From the NCBI RefSeq assembly GCF_009729555.1, contig NZ_WODC01000001.1, forward strand, positions 248,001-312,000: 64,000 bases of DNA. Reading direction: 5' to 3'. Below the pieces are notes generated by a model. That model had not been told where the DNA came from and made no database searches. It saw nothing but the letters and a program-made list of their open reading frames with translations. How positions within the stretch are numbered: the first letter of the stretch is position 1; each line of letters begins with the position of its first letter. The stretch is from Pseudodesulfovibrio alkaliphilus (GTDB taxonomy: Bacteria > Desulfobacterota > Desulfovibrionia > Desulfovibrionales > Desulfovibrionaceae). Below, one piece after another: positions 41,120 through 49,631 of this stretch. The translations under genes and the position numbers were made by a program.

Positions 41120-42304
41120 CTAGAAAGAAACCCGGCTGACGCCATCAATGGCGTTCAGAGCCTCCCGCACCGCCTCGCCCGGCTGGGTGTGCACGATGTA
41201 CACGGTCTGGACATGGTCGCCCAGACGGCGGGAATTGCTCTCGCGGATGTTCACGCCCAGTTCGCCCATGGCCGTGCCGAACTTGCCGAACATTCCCGGC
41301 GTGTCTTCATGGGTGATGAAGATGGTATAGACATCCGCCCCCTCATCATCCACGGTCTGGCCGACGTTGACCGAGTTGTTGAACTCGCCGCGACGCAGAT
41401 AGCCCGTGACCACCTCGGCGATCTCCATCCCGGTGCGGATGCCCGCGTTGCGGGTGGACGCCCCGAGGTGGGCGGAGAGCACGATGTTGTCGAGCTCGCG
41501 CAAGCGGCATTCAAAGGGCATTCCCTCGCGCTTGGGCTCGGATTCGTAGCAGTCGAGCGCGGCCCCGGCGATGGCTCCGGTCTTGAGCGCGTTGTACAGG
41601 GCATCCTCGCTCACGTTCATACCCCGCGAGGCGTTGACCAGGAAGGCGGTGTCCTTCATGATCTTCAACTCCTCCTCGCCAATGACCACCTCGCAACCAC
41701 CGCAGTGCAGGCTGACGAAATCCGAGCGCTGGAGCAGTTCGGGGATGGTGTCCACATACTCAAGCGGCGCGTCGATGGAGCGGTACATGTCAAAGCCGAT
41801 GACCTTCATGCCCAGGGCGCCCGCCTTGGCCGCCAGGGCCTGACCGATACGGCCGCAACCGATGATGCCCAGAGTCTTGCCGAAGAGTTCCACGCCGCCG
41901 AACCGCTTCTTGTGCCAGACCCCGTTCATCAGGGTGTGGTGGGCAAAGGGCACCCGCCGGGCGATGGCGAACATCAGCCCCAGGGCGTGCTCGGCCGTGG
42001 CATTGGTATTGCCGTTGGGCGCGAACTTGACGATAATCCCGAGCTCCTTGGCGGCCTCAAGGTCGATATTGTCCGTGCCAACGCCGCCGCGGCCCACTAT
42101 CTTGAGCCGCCCGCCGTTGCGAACGCCCGCCTCCATCACCATGCGGGTGACTTTGGTGGCCGAGCGCACCAGAAGCGCGTCAAAGGAACCGATCTCGCTG
42201 ATCAGGTCGTCTTCGTCGCGTTTCTCGGTTTCAACAGTAAAACCTTCCTTTTTCAAATACTTGACGGCCTCGTCCACCAATCCGTCATTGGCCAGTATGC
42301 GCAT
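41120..42304 (-). CDS. serA: D-3-phosphoglycerate dehydrogenase
   Basis: 394 residues. The D-2-hydroxyacid dehydrogenase fold is clear: KIVGRGGVGTDNIDLEAA, the NAD loop LGIIGCGRIGQALAAKAGALGMKVIGFD, NASRGMNV, and VLSAHLGASTRNAG with the catalytic His. A short ACT-type domain at the C-terminus (FITHEDTPGMFGKFGTAMGELGVNI) may sense serine. It oxidises 3-phosphoglycerate in the first step of serine synthesis. It lies 21 bases after the class V aminotransferase gene, the probable partner for the second step. Confidence 0.93.
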   Translation of the reverse strand: MRILANDGLVDEAVKYLKKEGFTVETEKRDEDDLISEIGSFDALLVRSATKVTRMVMEAGVRNGGRLKIVGRGGVGTDNIDLEAAKELGIIVKFAPNGNTNATAEHALGLMFAIARRVPFAHHTLMNGVWHKKRFGGVELFGKTLGIIGCGRIGQALAAKAGALGMKVIGFDMYRSIDAPLEYVDTIPELLQRSDFVSLHCGGCEVVIGEEELKIMKDTAFLVNASRGMNVSEDALYNALKTGAIAGAALDCYESEPKREGMPFECRLRELDNIVLSAHLGASTRNAGIRTGMEIAEVVTGYLRRGEFNNSVNVGQTVDDEGADVYTIFITHEDTPGMFGKFGTAMGELGVNIRESNSRRLGDHVQTVYIVHTQPGEAVREALNAIDGVSRVSF

Positions 42305-42325
42305 GCGCCTTCCCCCCTCGGGTTC

Positions 42326-43465
42326 CTAAAGTTTCTTCAGTTCGGCTTCGAGCTTGCCGAGATAATCGGCCAGCATGTCGGGCATGATGTCGCCCATGTG
42401 GCCGATGCGGATGACCAGCCTGCGGCCCTCGGCCTCCAGGGCCGCGTTGAGCTTGCCGTAGCCCGGGTCCATAAGGTAGCCCTGGCCGCGCAGCGACTCC
42501 TTGACGCCCTTCTTCAGCTGGGCAGCACTCACGCCGGCCGGGCAGAGCACGGCGGACACCGTGGGCGAACGATAGCCCTCGGGTGCGAACATCTCGAATC
42601 CGTTGAGACGGGCCGCCCAGGCCTCGACCATGCCGCGCATCTCAATATGCCGGGCAAAACGGGCGGCCACGCCCTCTTCCTTGACGATGCGCTCCAGCTG
42701 CACGAACATCTGGTTGGCCAGGGTGCAGTTGGGCGTGGTCAGGGTCTGGTTCTTGCGGGCGCGCTCCAGCTGCTTGGTGATGTCCGTGGTGTGGCCCTTG
42801 CAGGTCACGGCCTTTGCCTTTTCCTCGGCCTCGCGGCTGATGAAGCCAATGCCGAACCCAGCGGGCAGGGCCAGGGATTTCTGGGTGGCCGTGGAGTACA
42901 TGGCCGCCCCGGAATTGATCAGATCAAGGTCCGCCCCGCCGAAGATGGACACGCCGTCCACCAGGGGCATGGCCCCGTGCTTGCGGATCATGGCGCAGAC
43001 CGACTTCATGTCGTTGGTCACGCCGGTTGAGGTCTCGTTGTGGGTGAAGGAGACCACCGCAGGCTTGAGTTCGCGCAGTTTCGCCTCAAGCACGGTCAGG
43101 TCGATGGCCTGACCGTATTCGAACTTGAGATTCTCGGCCTTCTTGCCGTTGGCCACCGCGATATTGAAGTAATGGTCGCCAAACGCGCCCACCGAGACGT
43201 TGAGCAGGGTCTCGTTCTCGGCCACCAGCGAGCGGATGGACGCCTCCATGGCCGTGGAGCCGGACCCCAGGAAGAGGACCGGCTCATAGGCGTCGCCCGC
43301 CCCGGCCAGTATCCGCAGATTTTCCCGGATGGGAGCGAAACGCAGGTCGTTCTCGCTGTCGCGATGCCCGAACTCGGGCAGCAGCGCGGCCTGCTTGACA
43401 TCGTCGCGAATATACGTCGGGCCGGTGATGAAGAGTTTCAGGGGTGCAAAATTTGGGGTGTTCAT
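42326..43465 (-). CDS. Class V PLP aminotransferase (serine-pathway, AGT/SPT type)
   Basis: 379 residues. Features are FITGPTYIRDDVKQA, GSGSTAMEASIRSL (PLP phosphate loop), HNETSTGV, LVDGVSIFGG, and the PLP lysine in ATQKSLALPAGFG. It belongs to the alanine-glyoxylate/serine-pyruvate type rather than classical SerC. Being cotranscribed with serA, it probably serves as phosphoserine aminotransferase, as such enzymes do in some archaea and deeply branching bacteria. It is the first gene of the pair. Confidence 0.88.
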   Translation of the reverse strand: MNTPNFAPLKLFITGPTYIRDDVKQAALLPEFGHRDSENDLRFAPIRENLRILAGAGDAYEPVLFLGSGSTAMEASIRSLVAENETLLNVSVGAFGDHYFNIAVANGKKAENLKFEYGQAIDLTVLEAKLRELKPAVVSFTHNETSTGVTNDMKSVCAMIRKHGAMPLVDGVSIFGGADLDLINSGAAMYSTATQKSLALPAGFGIGFISREAEEKAKAVTCKGHTTDITKQLERARKNQTLTTPNCTLANQMFVQLERIVKEEGVAARFARHIEMRGMVEAWAARLNGFEMFAPEGYRSPTVSAVLCPAGVSAAQLKKGVKESLRGQGYLMDPGYGKLNAALEAEGRRLVIRIGHMGDIMPDMLADYLGKLEAELKKL

Positions 43466-43780
43466 GGCTCGTGTCCTTCGGTGAATTTGACGAAAAATGG
43501 GAATTTCCGCCTGGCGCGCGGAAAATGTCCCCGTTCATATAACGGGAAGAACCCAATGTCCAGACGGGCCAAGACCCGACAGGACCTTCGCGGATGCGGG
43601 GGCTGGGGAGAATTTCATGCAGCAGAAAGGGGAGACAAGTCGATTTTCCCCTGGGGATGGGGGTGAAGGATGAAGAGCCGTCGCTGTCGCTCCTCCCCTC
43701 TCCCGCCCATGCACAGCCTCTCCCTTGCCACCCCCGCCCATCCGCTGTATTTTGCGGGCACAATCACGCAAGGAGACCCC
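43466..43780. other. Divergent intergenic region between the serine operon and nadD
   Basis: No gene supported. It contains TTTCCGC-N7-GCGGAAA (43504-43524) and the perfect inverted repeat CCCGTT-CATAT-AACGGG (43530-43546) close to the serine operon start. These could be hairpins in its leader or an operator over a -10-like TATATG on the minus strand. Confidence 0.45.
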
Positions 43781-44437
43781 ATGAAGATCGGCATCCTCGG
43801 CGGCAGCTTCAACCCCGTCCATGTGGGCCATGCGCGCGCGGCCATAGAAGTCCTGGAACGGCTCGGGCTGGACCGGGTCGAACTGGTCCCGGCCAAGCGG
43901 CCGCCCCACAAGGAAGGCGCGGATATCCTGCCCTTTGACTTGCGCATGGAGCTTGTGGGCCGGGCCATCGAGGGCATCCCAGGGCTCGGCTCCAACCCGC
44001 TTGAGGGGGCGCGGCCCGGCCCTTCGTTCACCTGCGACACCCTGACCTGTTTCCGGGCGGAGCAGCCCGAGTCCGAGATATTCTTCATCCTGGGCGCATC
44101 CACTTTCCTTGATCTGCCATCCTGGCGGCGCGGGCTGGAAATCCCGTCCATGGCCTCCCTGGCCGTGGTCAACCGCTGGGAGGCGGCCGACAAGGTGGCG
44201 GGATTCATCGAATCCCAGTGGCCCGAGGCCAGGCGCGAGGCTGACGACACCTGGACCTTCCCAGGCGGCCGAATCGTGCGTGTGCTGGACATCCCCCGCC
44301 TCGACATCAAGGGCGGGCACATCCGCCGCCGCTGGCTCGAGCGCCGCTCCCTGCGCTACCTCGTGCCGCCGGGCGTGGAGGCCCTGCTCGAAGAGCGGGA
44401 CGACGAAGTGGCCGTCTACTGGGGCAAACGGGCCTGA
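43781..44437 (+). CDS. nadD: Nicotinate-nucleotide adenylyltransferase
   Basis: 218 residues from the ATG at 43781, which follows AAGGAGA. GILGGSFNPVHVGHARAA is the nucleotidyltransferase signature with its H-x-G-H; VPAKRPPHKE and ILGASTFLDLPSW follow in NadD order. The usual C-terminal ISSTxIR is altered to IKGGHIRRRW but keeps the Arg. It adenylates nicotinate mononucleotide in NAD synthesis. Convergent with the GT9 gene. Confidence 0.93.
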   Translation: MKIGILGGSFNPVHVGHARAAIEVLERLGLDRVELVPAKRPPHKEGADILPFDLRMELVGRAIEGIPGLGSNPLEGARPGPSFTCDTLTCFRAEQPESEIFFILGASTFLDLPSWRRGLEIPSMASLAVVNRWEAADKVAGFIESQWPEARREADDTWTFPGGRIVRVLDIPRLDIKGGHIRRRWLERRSLRYLVPPGVEALLEERDDEVAVYWGKRA

Positions 44438-44489
44438 TTAATGTATTGAACCGCCCTGACGGGGGGAGGGGCGCGAGCCTGATCCGCTT

Positions 44490-45509
44490 CTAGGCTTTCT
44501 TTCCGGCGAGCATCTGCCGGACCACGGCCATGACCGCCTCGGGGCGGATGGTGGTCAGACATGCCTGGGCCTTGGCGCAGGGTTTGCCTCCGTGCAGTGA
44601 GCAGGGGCGGCAGTCGAGATCGGCCTCGATGATCCGGTCGTGCGCCCCCGCCGGGAAGAACCCCCAGGCGCGTACGGTGGGACCGAAAAGCGCGGCCGCG
44701 GGCGTGCCCACGCCGCCGGCCAGGTGCATGGGTCCGGAGTCGGCCGTTATCAGCAGATCGGCCCGTGCCATGAGGGCGCAGGTCTCGCGCAGGCTGGTGG
44801 CGTTGGTGTAGTCCCGCCGATTGTCCCGGACCAGAGGCGCTGCATCACGCCCGACCACGAACCAGCCCATGCCCGCCGCAGTCAGCAGGCGGGTCAGCTC
44901 CTGCCAGTGCCCGCGTGGCCACTGCTTGGCCGGATGAGTGGCGTAGGGATGCAGGGCGATACGCGGCTTGTGCCGGTTCATGCCCGTCAGGCGCTCGTCG
45001 GCCCCGGCCAGTTCGGCCTCGGTCAGGAAGAGGCGCGGGGTGATGACGGCTGCCTCGGGCGCGTCGGAATCACGGGCCAGGGCGTAACGCTGGGGCACGG
45101 TGGTGGCCTCGAGTTTTATCCGCAATCGGTCCAAGCGGCTCAAGCCGAAGAGCCGCCGCGTGATCCCCTGTTTGGGATAGCGGCGCACCGGGCCGCGCCA
45201 CAACCAACCGAGCACCCGCGAACGCAGGGTGCCGTGCAGGTCGATCAACTCGTGGCGGGCGAACTCCCGGGCCAGCTCGCGTGCCGTGGCGGGCCACGCA
45301 TCCCTGAGGTGACGGTCTTCGAGGCCGACGACGCGGACCACGGCGGGATGATTATCGAACAGGGGCGCGTTGGCCGTCCGGGTGACGAAGACAAAGGTGT
45401 CGCCCCTGACGGCGTGCCAGTGGGCGAGCACCCCGGTGGTCAGGGCCACATCACCAAGATGACCCAGGCGAAAGACGACACCGGGCATCGCCGCGCTAGA
45501 GGATTTCAT
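44490..45509 (-). CDS. Family 9 glycosyltransferase (heptosyltransferase-like)
   Basis: 339 residues from the ATG at 45509; the frame is open to 45545. The GT-B pattern includes FRLGHLGDVALTTGVLAHW at the N-terminus, the IALHPYATHPAKQWP phosphate-region loop, and ADLLITADSGPMHLAGGVGTPAAALFGPT. A Cys-rich C-terminus (CRPCSLHGGKPCAKAQAC) is typical of GT9 heptosyltransferases. It should transfer a heptose or related sugar to lipopolysaccharide core in the cytoplasm. Confidence 0.88.
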   Translation of the reverse strand: MKSSSAAMPGVVFRLGHLGDVALTTGVLAHWHAVRGDTFVFVTRTANAPLFDNHPAVVRVVGLEDRHLRDAWPATARELAREFARHELIDLHGTLRSRVLGWLWRGPVRRYPKQGITRRLFGLSRLDRLRIKLEATTVPQRYALARDSDAPEAAVITPRLFLTEAELAGADERLTGMNRHKPRIALHPYATHPAKQWPRGHWQELTRLLTAAGMGWFVVGRDAAPLVRDNRRDYTNATSLRETCALMARADLLITADSGPMHLAGGVGTPAAALFGPTVRAWGFFPAGAHDRIIEADLDCRPCSLHGGKPCAKAQACLTTIRPEAVMAVVRQMLAGKKA

Positions 45510-45638
45510 GCCCTTTCCGTTCGCCTCAATCCACCCGGAAGTCAAGGCGATTCCATATTGCGCCGCAGGTTGGCATCTGGTATGTTTCAGGCTCCAGACT
45601 CCGGCCCGACCCGGACTGACAGGAAGTGACAGAGCCGT

Positions 45639-46688
45639 ATGATCGAACTCGTAATTGCGGTCGGCGTGGCCGTTTTCGTTTCCATGTTCTGCTCCCTGGC
45701 CGAGGCGGCCCTCTATTCCATGAGCTGGGCGGACATCGAAAAGCTCACGTCAACCGGCAGCAAGTCGGCAAAGATGCTGCACAGGCTGCGCACCAAGGTG
45801 GACGAGCCCATCACCGCCATCCTGACGCTGAACACCTGCGCCCACACGGCGGGAGCGGCCGTGGCTGGCTGGGCCTGGGCCAATGTCTACGGCAAGGAGA
45901 CGCTCTGGCTCTTTACATTGGTCTTCACAGTAATTATTCTCGTCTTCACGGAGATACTGCCCAAGACCCTCGGCGTGGTGTACAGTGACCGCATCGCCCC
46001 GCCCCTGGCAAGGCCACTGAACGCCCTGGTGTGGGTATTCAGGCCGGTCATCTCGGTGATGCGGCTGCTGTCCAAGGCCGTGAGCCGGAAGACGGAAGGC
46101 CCGAACCACACCGAGGACGACATCAGGGCAATTGTCTCGCTGACGAGGCGCTCGGGCTCCATCAAGCCGTACGAGGAGCAGTCCATACGCAACATCCTGC
46201 TGCTGGACCTCAAGACGGTGGAAGAGATCATGACGCCCAGAACCGTGGTCTTTTCGCTCCCGGCAGAACTGACCGTGGCCCAGGCGCGGCAGCAGCACCC
46301 GGAATGGCCGCACAGCCGCATCCCTGTCTGGGCGGACGACCCGGAGGATATTGTGGGCGTGGTCTACCGGCGGCAGGTGCTTGAGGCCCTGGCCGACGAC
46401 CAGGACGACCTGCGGCTTGCAGACATCATGCGGCCCGTACGCTTCGTGCTCGAGAGTGTCACGCTGGACAAGCTGCTGGTGAAGTTCCTTGGCAGCCGCA
46501 ACCATCTCTGCGTTGTGCTTGACGAATACGGCGGTGTGGCTGGCGTTGTCACCCTTGAGGACGTGCTGGAAGAGATACTGGGCAGCGAGATCGTGGACGA
46601 AACGGACCGCGTGGTGGACATGCGGGAGTTTGCCAGGGCGCAGCGTAACGCGCTGGCCACATCGGGCGACGACACCGTGGAAAAATAG
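45639..46688 (+). CDS. CNNM/CBS-domain transporter-like protein (CorC/HlyC family)
   Basis: 349 residues. The N-terminal CNNM domain has four hydrophobic segments (EAALYSMSWADIEKL, ILTLNTCAHTAGAAVAGWAWAN, FTEILPKTLGVVYSD). Two CBS domains follow: one from VEEIMTPRTVVFSLPAELTV and one from LADIMRPVRFVLESVTLDKLLVKF through VVLDEYGGVAGVVTLEDVLEEILG. It probably moves or senses magnesium or cobalt. It lies 31 bases upstream of ccmE. Confidence 0.9.
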   Translation: MIELVIAVGVAVFVSMFCSLAEAALYSMSWADIEKLTSTGSKSAKMLHRLRTKVDEPITAILTLNTCAHTAGAAVAGWAWANVYGKETLWLFTLVFTVIILVFTEILPKTLGVVYSDRIAPPLARPLNALVWVFRPVISVMRLLSKAVSRKTEGPNHTEDDIRAIVSLTRRSGSIKPYEEQSIRNILLLDLKTVEEIMTPRTVVFSLPAELTVAQARQQHPEWPHSRIPVWADDPEDIVGVVYRRQVLEALADDQDDLRLADIMRPVRFVLESVTLDKLLVKFLGSRNHLCVVLDEYGGVAGVVTLEDVLEEILGSEIVDETDRVVDMREFARAQRNALATSGDDTVEK

Positions 46689-46719
46689 GCGCGGCCAACC
46701 GCGCCCGGAGCAACGAATA

Positions 46720-47151
46720 ATGGCAAAAAAGTCGAACAAGACAGTGTATGCGGTAGCGCTGACGCTCTTCCTGGGCGGCCTTGGCTACCTGATTTTTTCC
46801 GGCCTGACCCAGGACAGCATGTATTTCCTCAACGTGTCCGAGGCCCTGGCCGTGGAACCTGGGGAGGTGCGTCAGGCGCGTCTGTTCGGCAAGGTCTCGC
46901 CCGAGGGACTGGTGCTCGACCCGGACAACCTCGGTGCGGCCTTCAACCTCATCGACAAGATGGACCCGACCAAGATCCTGCGCGTGGAGTACCGGGGAGC
47001 GCTGCCCGACACCTTCAAGGAGGATGTCGAGGTCATCGTGGAAGGCGGACTCGACCCTGCCGCCACGGTGTTCACGGCCCGGACCCTGGTGACCAAATGT
47101 CCCTCCAAGTACGAGGAGGAGAGCCGCCAGATGGAGCAGGCCAAAGGCTGA
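46720..47151 (+). CDS. ccmE: Cytochrome c maturation heme chaperone CcmE, CxxxY variant
   Basis: 143 residues. One N-terminal membrane helix (YAVALTLFLGGLGYLIF) anchors a periplasmic OB-fold with ARLFGKVSPEGL and LRVEYRGALPDTFKEDVEVIVEG. The heme-binding site reads KCPSKY: Cys in place of the His of HxxxY, as in the System I* variant of Desulfovibrio and archaea. It would carry heme covalently from CcmC to CcmF. The ATG at 46720 has CCCGGAG upstream. The rest of the ccm operon begins 584 bases further on. Confidence 0.93.
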   Translation: MAKKSNKTVYAVALTLFLGGLGYLIFSGLTQDSMYFLNVSEALAVEPGEVRQARLFGKVSPEGLVLDPDNLGAAFNLIDKMDPTKILRVEYRGALPDTFKEDVEVIVEGGLDPAATVFTARTLVTKCPSKYEEESRQMEQAKG

Positions 47152-47290
47152 TCCCCGCCGGGTACCGGGGCCGCCTGAGCGCCGCGGCCACGGCCGCCTC
47201 CCGCAGCTTGCGGACGGGGGAAAATGGGGTATGCCCCAAAGCGGCTCCGGGGGTAAGGCAATGCGCCCCCCCCCGCTGACCGGGCGCGGA

Positions 47291-47477
47291 CGGATTTCTT
47301 CCGGTCAGCAGTTCCGCGAAATCACTGTGAGCGGTTGTGGTCACCGACCAGAATGGCTGAAGCAATAAAATCAAAGGATGGCGCCCCACAAGAGTGCGCG
47401 AGGGCCTGCCCGGTTTGAGGCAGCCTCGCAAGCGGGCATGGGACGACAACCCGACCGGGCGGAATCCGCCTTTTTTT
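47291..47477 (+). ncRNA. Structured RNA candidate, possibly 6S-like (SsrS)
   Basis: A 15-base segment (47292-47306) pairs with 47453-47467 at 14 of 15 positions, counting G-U, closing a region of about 180 bases. Just inside, GGTTGTGGTC (47333-47342) pairs with GACGACAACC (47442-47451) at nine of ten. A CGAGG(GC)CTGCC/GGCAGCCTCG hairpin and a CAGT/ACTG hairpin branch within. The 3' end closes at GGCGG-AAT-CCGCC followed by seven T (47471-47477), an intrinsic terminator. Size, long closing stem and end match 6S RNA, but the large bulge is on the 5' side, so the name is tentative. No coding frame explains it. Confidence 0.5.
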
Positions 47478-47649
47478 ATGCCAGCGCGATTGGTGAAATT
47501 TTGTTCACATGCTTGCCAGGAAGGGAATCAGGGGCATATCGCCTCCTGACACTGCTCCGGGGCGGGTGCCCCGGCTCGCGGAGAGCGTTTCCGGCACCCG
47601 GAAAAAACTCATACCATCCCGGTAAAAAGTCGAGTATGCAGACCGGGGA
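47478..47649 (+). other. Hairpin-rich leader region before ccmF
   Basis: No gene. It contains GTGAA-N6-TTCAC (47493-47508), CCGGGGC-GGGT-GCCCCGG (47557-47574) and TTTCCGG-CAC-CCGGAAA (around 47589-47605). No clear promoter was found, so the ccmF transcript start is unknown. Confidence 0.4.
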
Positions 47650-47711
47650 ACACGGTTCGAGCGTGTCCAAAACGCCCATCGGGCGAAGCCGACCTCCGGC
47701 GTGAACCGTGT
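47650..47711 (+). promoter_or_regulatory. Possibly bistable ccmF leader structure
   Basis: ACACGGTTC (47650-47658) can pair perfectly with GAACCGTGT (47703-47711), enclosing hairpins CGCCC-ATC-GGGCG (47673-47685) and GCCG-ACCTC-CGGC (47688-47700). The same left segment can instead pair locally as ACACG-GTTCGAG-CGTGT (47650-47666). The two folds exclude each other, and the structure ends 13 bases before the AAGGAG of ccmF. Confidence 0.4.
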
Positions 47712-47735
47712 CCGACCATCTGCCAAGGAGCCTTT

Positions 47736-49631
47736 ATGCATCTGACAGGTTACGTGGCCCTGCTGTTCTCCCTGCTGTCATTTCTCTTTCTTGCCGCCTG
47801 GGCCGGATTCGCGGCCTGGAGCCGCAAGGACGAGGCCCTGGTCCTTGTGGAGCGGGGACAGATTCTCGCCGCTGCGGGCGTGGCCTTCTCCTCCCTGCTG
47901 CTGCTCATAGCCCTGGGCTCGCGCGACTACTCCTTCCGCTATGTCTACGACACTGTGGACAACGCCCTTCCCTTCATCTACACCCTGACCGCCTTCTGGG
48001 GCGGCCGCGAGGGATCGCTGCTTTTTTGGGAGCTGCTCATCGCCGTGTCCGGCGTCATTTTTCTCTATTCACCGAGCTACAAGATGCTGGCCCCGAGGAC
48101 CAAGCTCTTTTTCTGGATGTTCTTCCTTACAGTGCAGGGCTTCTTCCTGCTCCTGCTGACCGGGTGGAGCAATCCCTTCATCGAGATCGTACCTGCCCCG
48201 GCAGACGGGCGCGGCCTCAACCCGCTGCTGCGCAACCCGGGCATGATCTTCCACCCCCCGCTCCTGTTCATCGGCTTTGCCTGGTACACCGTTCCGGCTG
48301 CCTGCGCCCTGGCCGCAAGCATCGCTGGCGAGGAGAAATCCTGGGTCACCATCTGTCGCAACTGGAACATCCTGGCCTGGGCATTTTTGGGCGCAGGCAT
48401 CATCCTGGGCGGCTGGTGGTCGTACATGGAGCTTGGCTGGGGCGGCTACTGGGCATGGGACCCGGTGGAAAACGCCTCCATCATCCCCTGGTTCGTGGGC
48501 ACGGCCCTGCTCCACACGGCGCTGATCGAAGCGAGACGCAACGCCCTGCAGCGGACCAACGTGTTTCTCATGTCACTGACCTTCCTGCTGTGCATCTTCG
48601 CCACCTACCTGACCCGCTCCGGCGTCATCGACTCCCTGCACACCTTTGGCGAGTCCCCCGTTTCCGCGCCCCTGTTCTGGAGCATGGTCTTCTGGCTGGT
48701 GCTGACCACACTGATCGTCTTTGTCAGCGAACGCCACACCCGCCGCACCCTGTCCGATTTCATGAGCCGACAGGGAATACTGGTGATCACGGCCTGGTTC
48801 CTGCTGGCGCTGGGAGCGGTGGTGACCATCGGTACCATGTGGCCGGTCATCAGCAGGCTGTGGACCGCACACCCCATGGGGCTCGACGCCAACTTCTACA
48901 ACCGCGTCTGCCTGCCCTTCATGGCCGTACTGGTGCTGATATTCAGCTACTGCCCCTGGCTGGGCTGGAAGGGCGGTCTGCGCGACACCAGGGGCGTCAT
49001 CATCGTGACCGTGGCCCTGGTTGCATCCCTGGCCGGATTCCTGGCCATGGGCTTCACCAAACCCCTGGCGGCCTTTTCCGCCGCCTCGTCCGTGGCGGCA
49101 CTGGTCAGCATTGCGACCCTCTTCGCGCTTCAACCCGCCATGCGTACCTCCCGCCAATCCTGGGGGGCTTACGGCATCCACCTCGGCATGGTGCTCATGG
49201 CACTGGGCATCACCTTTTCCGGCCCCTACAAGGTTGAGAGCGAATATGTCATGAGCGAAGGCGATACTGTGGTCCTGGAAGACTACGAGATCACCTACGT
49301 CAGTGTGGCCGAGGACTCGACCCCGGAGCTGCGGGCCAGAGCCACGGCAGTGCTTGAGGTCTCGCGGGACGGGAAGGTGCTCGGACAAATGCGTCCTGAC
49401 AAGCGCATCTACGTCAACTTCGAACGCCAGCAGTTCGCCGAGGCGGACACGGTCTTCAGTCTGGGCAACGAACTGTACGCCACCCTGCTAGGATTCACCG
49501 AAGACCACAAGGCGAGCTTCAAACTCAGCGTCAATCCCCTGGTCAACTGGATATGGATCGGCGGCACCATCCTCTGCATGATGCCCCTGCTCATCCTCAG
49601 GCGGATACGACGCCCGGAGGCGCACGGCTGA
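47736..49631 (+). CDS. ccmF: Cytochrome c heme lyase component CcmF
   Basis: 631 residues, about 14-15 membrane segments. The tryptophan-rich WWD domain reads WGGYWAWDPVENASIIPW, preceded by FHPPLLFIGFAWYTVPAA and flanked by conserved His (HTALIEARR). A large periplasmic C-terminal domain (DTVVLEDYEITYVSVAED) precedes the last helix. It joins heme from CcmE to apocytochrome CxxCH motifs. AAGGAG precedes the ATG. Its stop overlaps the ccmA start (TGATG). Confidence 0.95.
   Translation: MHLTGYVALLFSLLSFLFLAAWAGFAAWSRKDEALVLVERGQILAAAGVAFSSLLLLIALGSRDYSFRYVYDTVDNALPFIYTLTAFWGGREGSLLFWELLIAVSGVIFLYSPSYKMLAPRTKLFFWMFFLTVQGFFLLLLTGWSNPFIEIVPAPADGRGLNPLLRNPGMIFHPPLLFIGFAWYTVPAACALAASIAGEEKSWVTICRNWNILAWAFLGAGIILGGWWSYMELGWGGYWAWDPVENASIIPWFVGTALLHTALIEARRNALQRTNVFLMSLTFLLCIFATYLTRSGVIDSLHTFGESPVSAPLFWSMVFWLVLTTLIVFVSERHTRRTLSDFMSRQGILVITAWFLLALGAVVTIGTMWPVISRLWTAHPMGLDANFYNRVCLPFMAVLVLIFSYCPWLGWKGGLRDTRGVIIVTVALVASLAGFLAMGFTKPLAAFSAASSVAALVSIATLFALQPAMRTSRQSWGAYGIHLGMVLMALGITFSGPYKVESEYVMSEGDTVVLEDYEITYVSVAEDSTPELRARATAVLEVSRDGKVLGQMRPDKRIYVNFERQQFAEADTVFSLGNELYATLLGFTEDHKASFKLSVNPLVNWIWIGGTILCMMPLLILRRIRRPEAHG

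Noticed and set aside
40976-43030. 684-codon open frame on the plus strand
   Set aside because: Antisense to serA and the class V aminotransferase, both confidently recognised.
47491-47510. CRP/HcpR-type site GTGAA-N6-TTCAC
   Set aside because: The half-sites do not fit the TGTGA-N6-TCACA spacing; it is more simply a short inverted repeat.
47640-47720. tRNA-like GGTTCGAG arm in the ccmF leader
   Set aside because: The loop is offset by one from a true T-loop, and no acceptor stem, D-arm or anticodon arm can be built around it.
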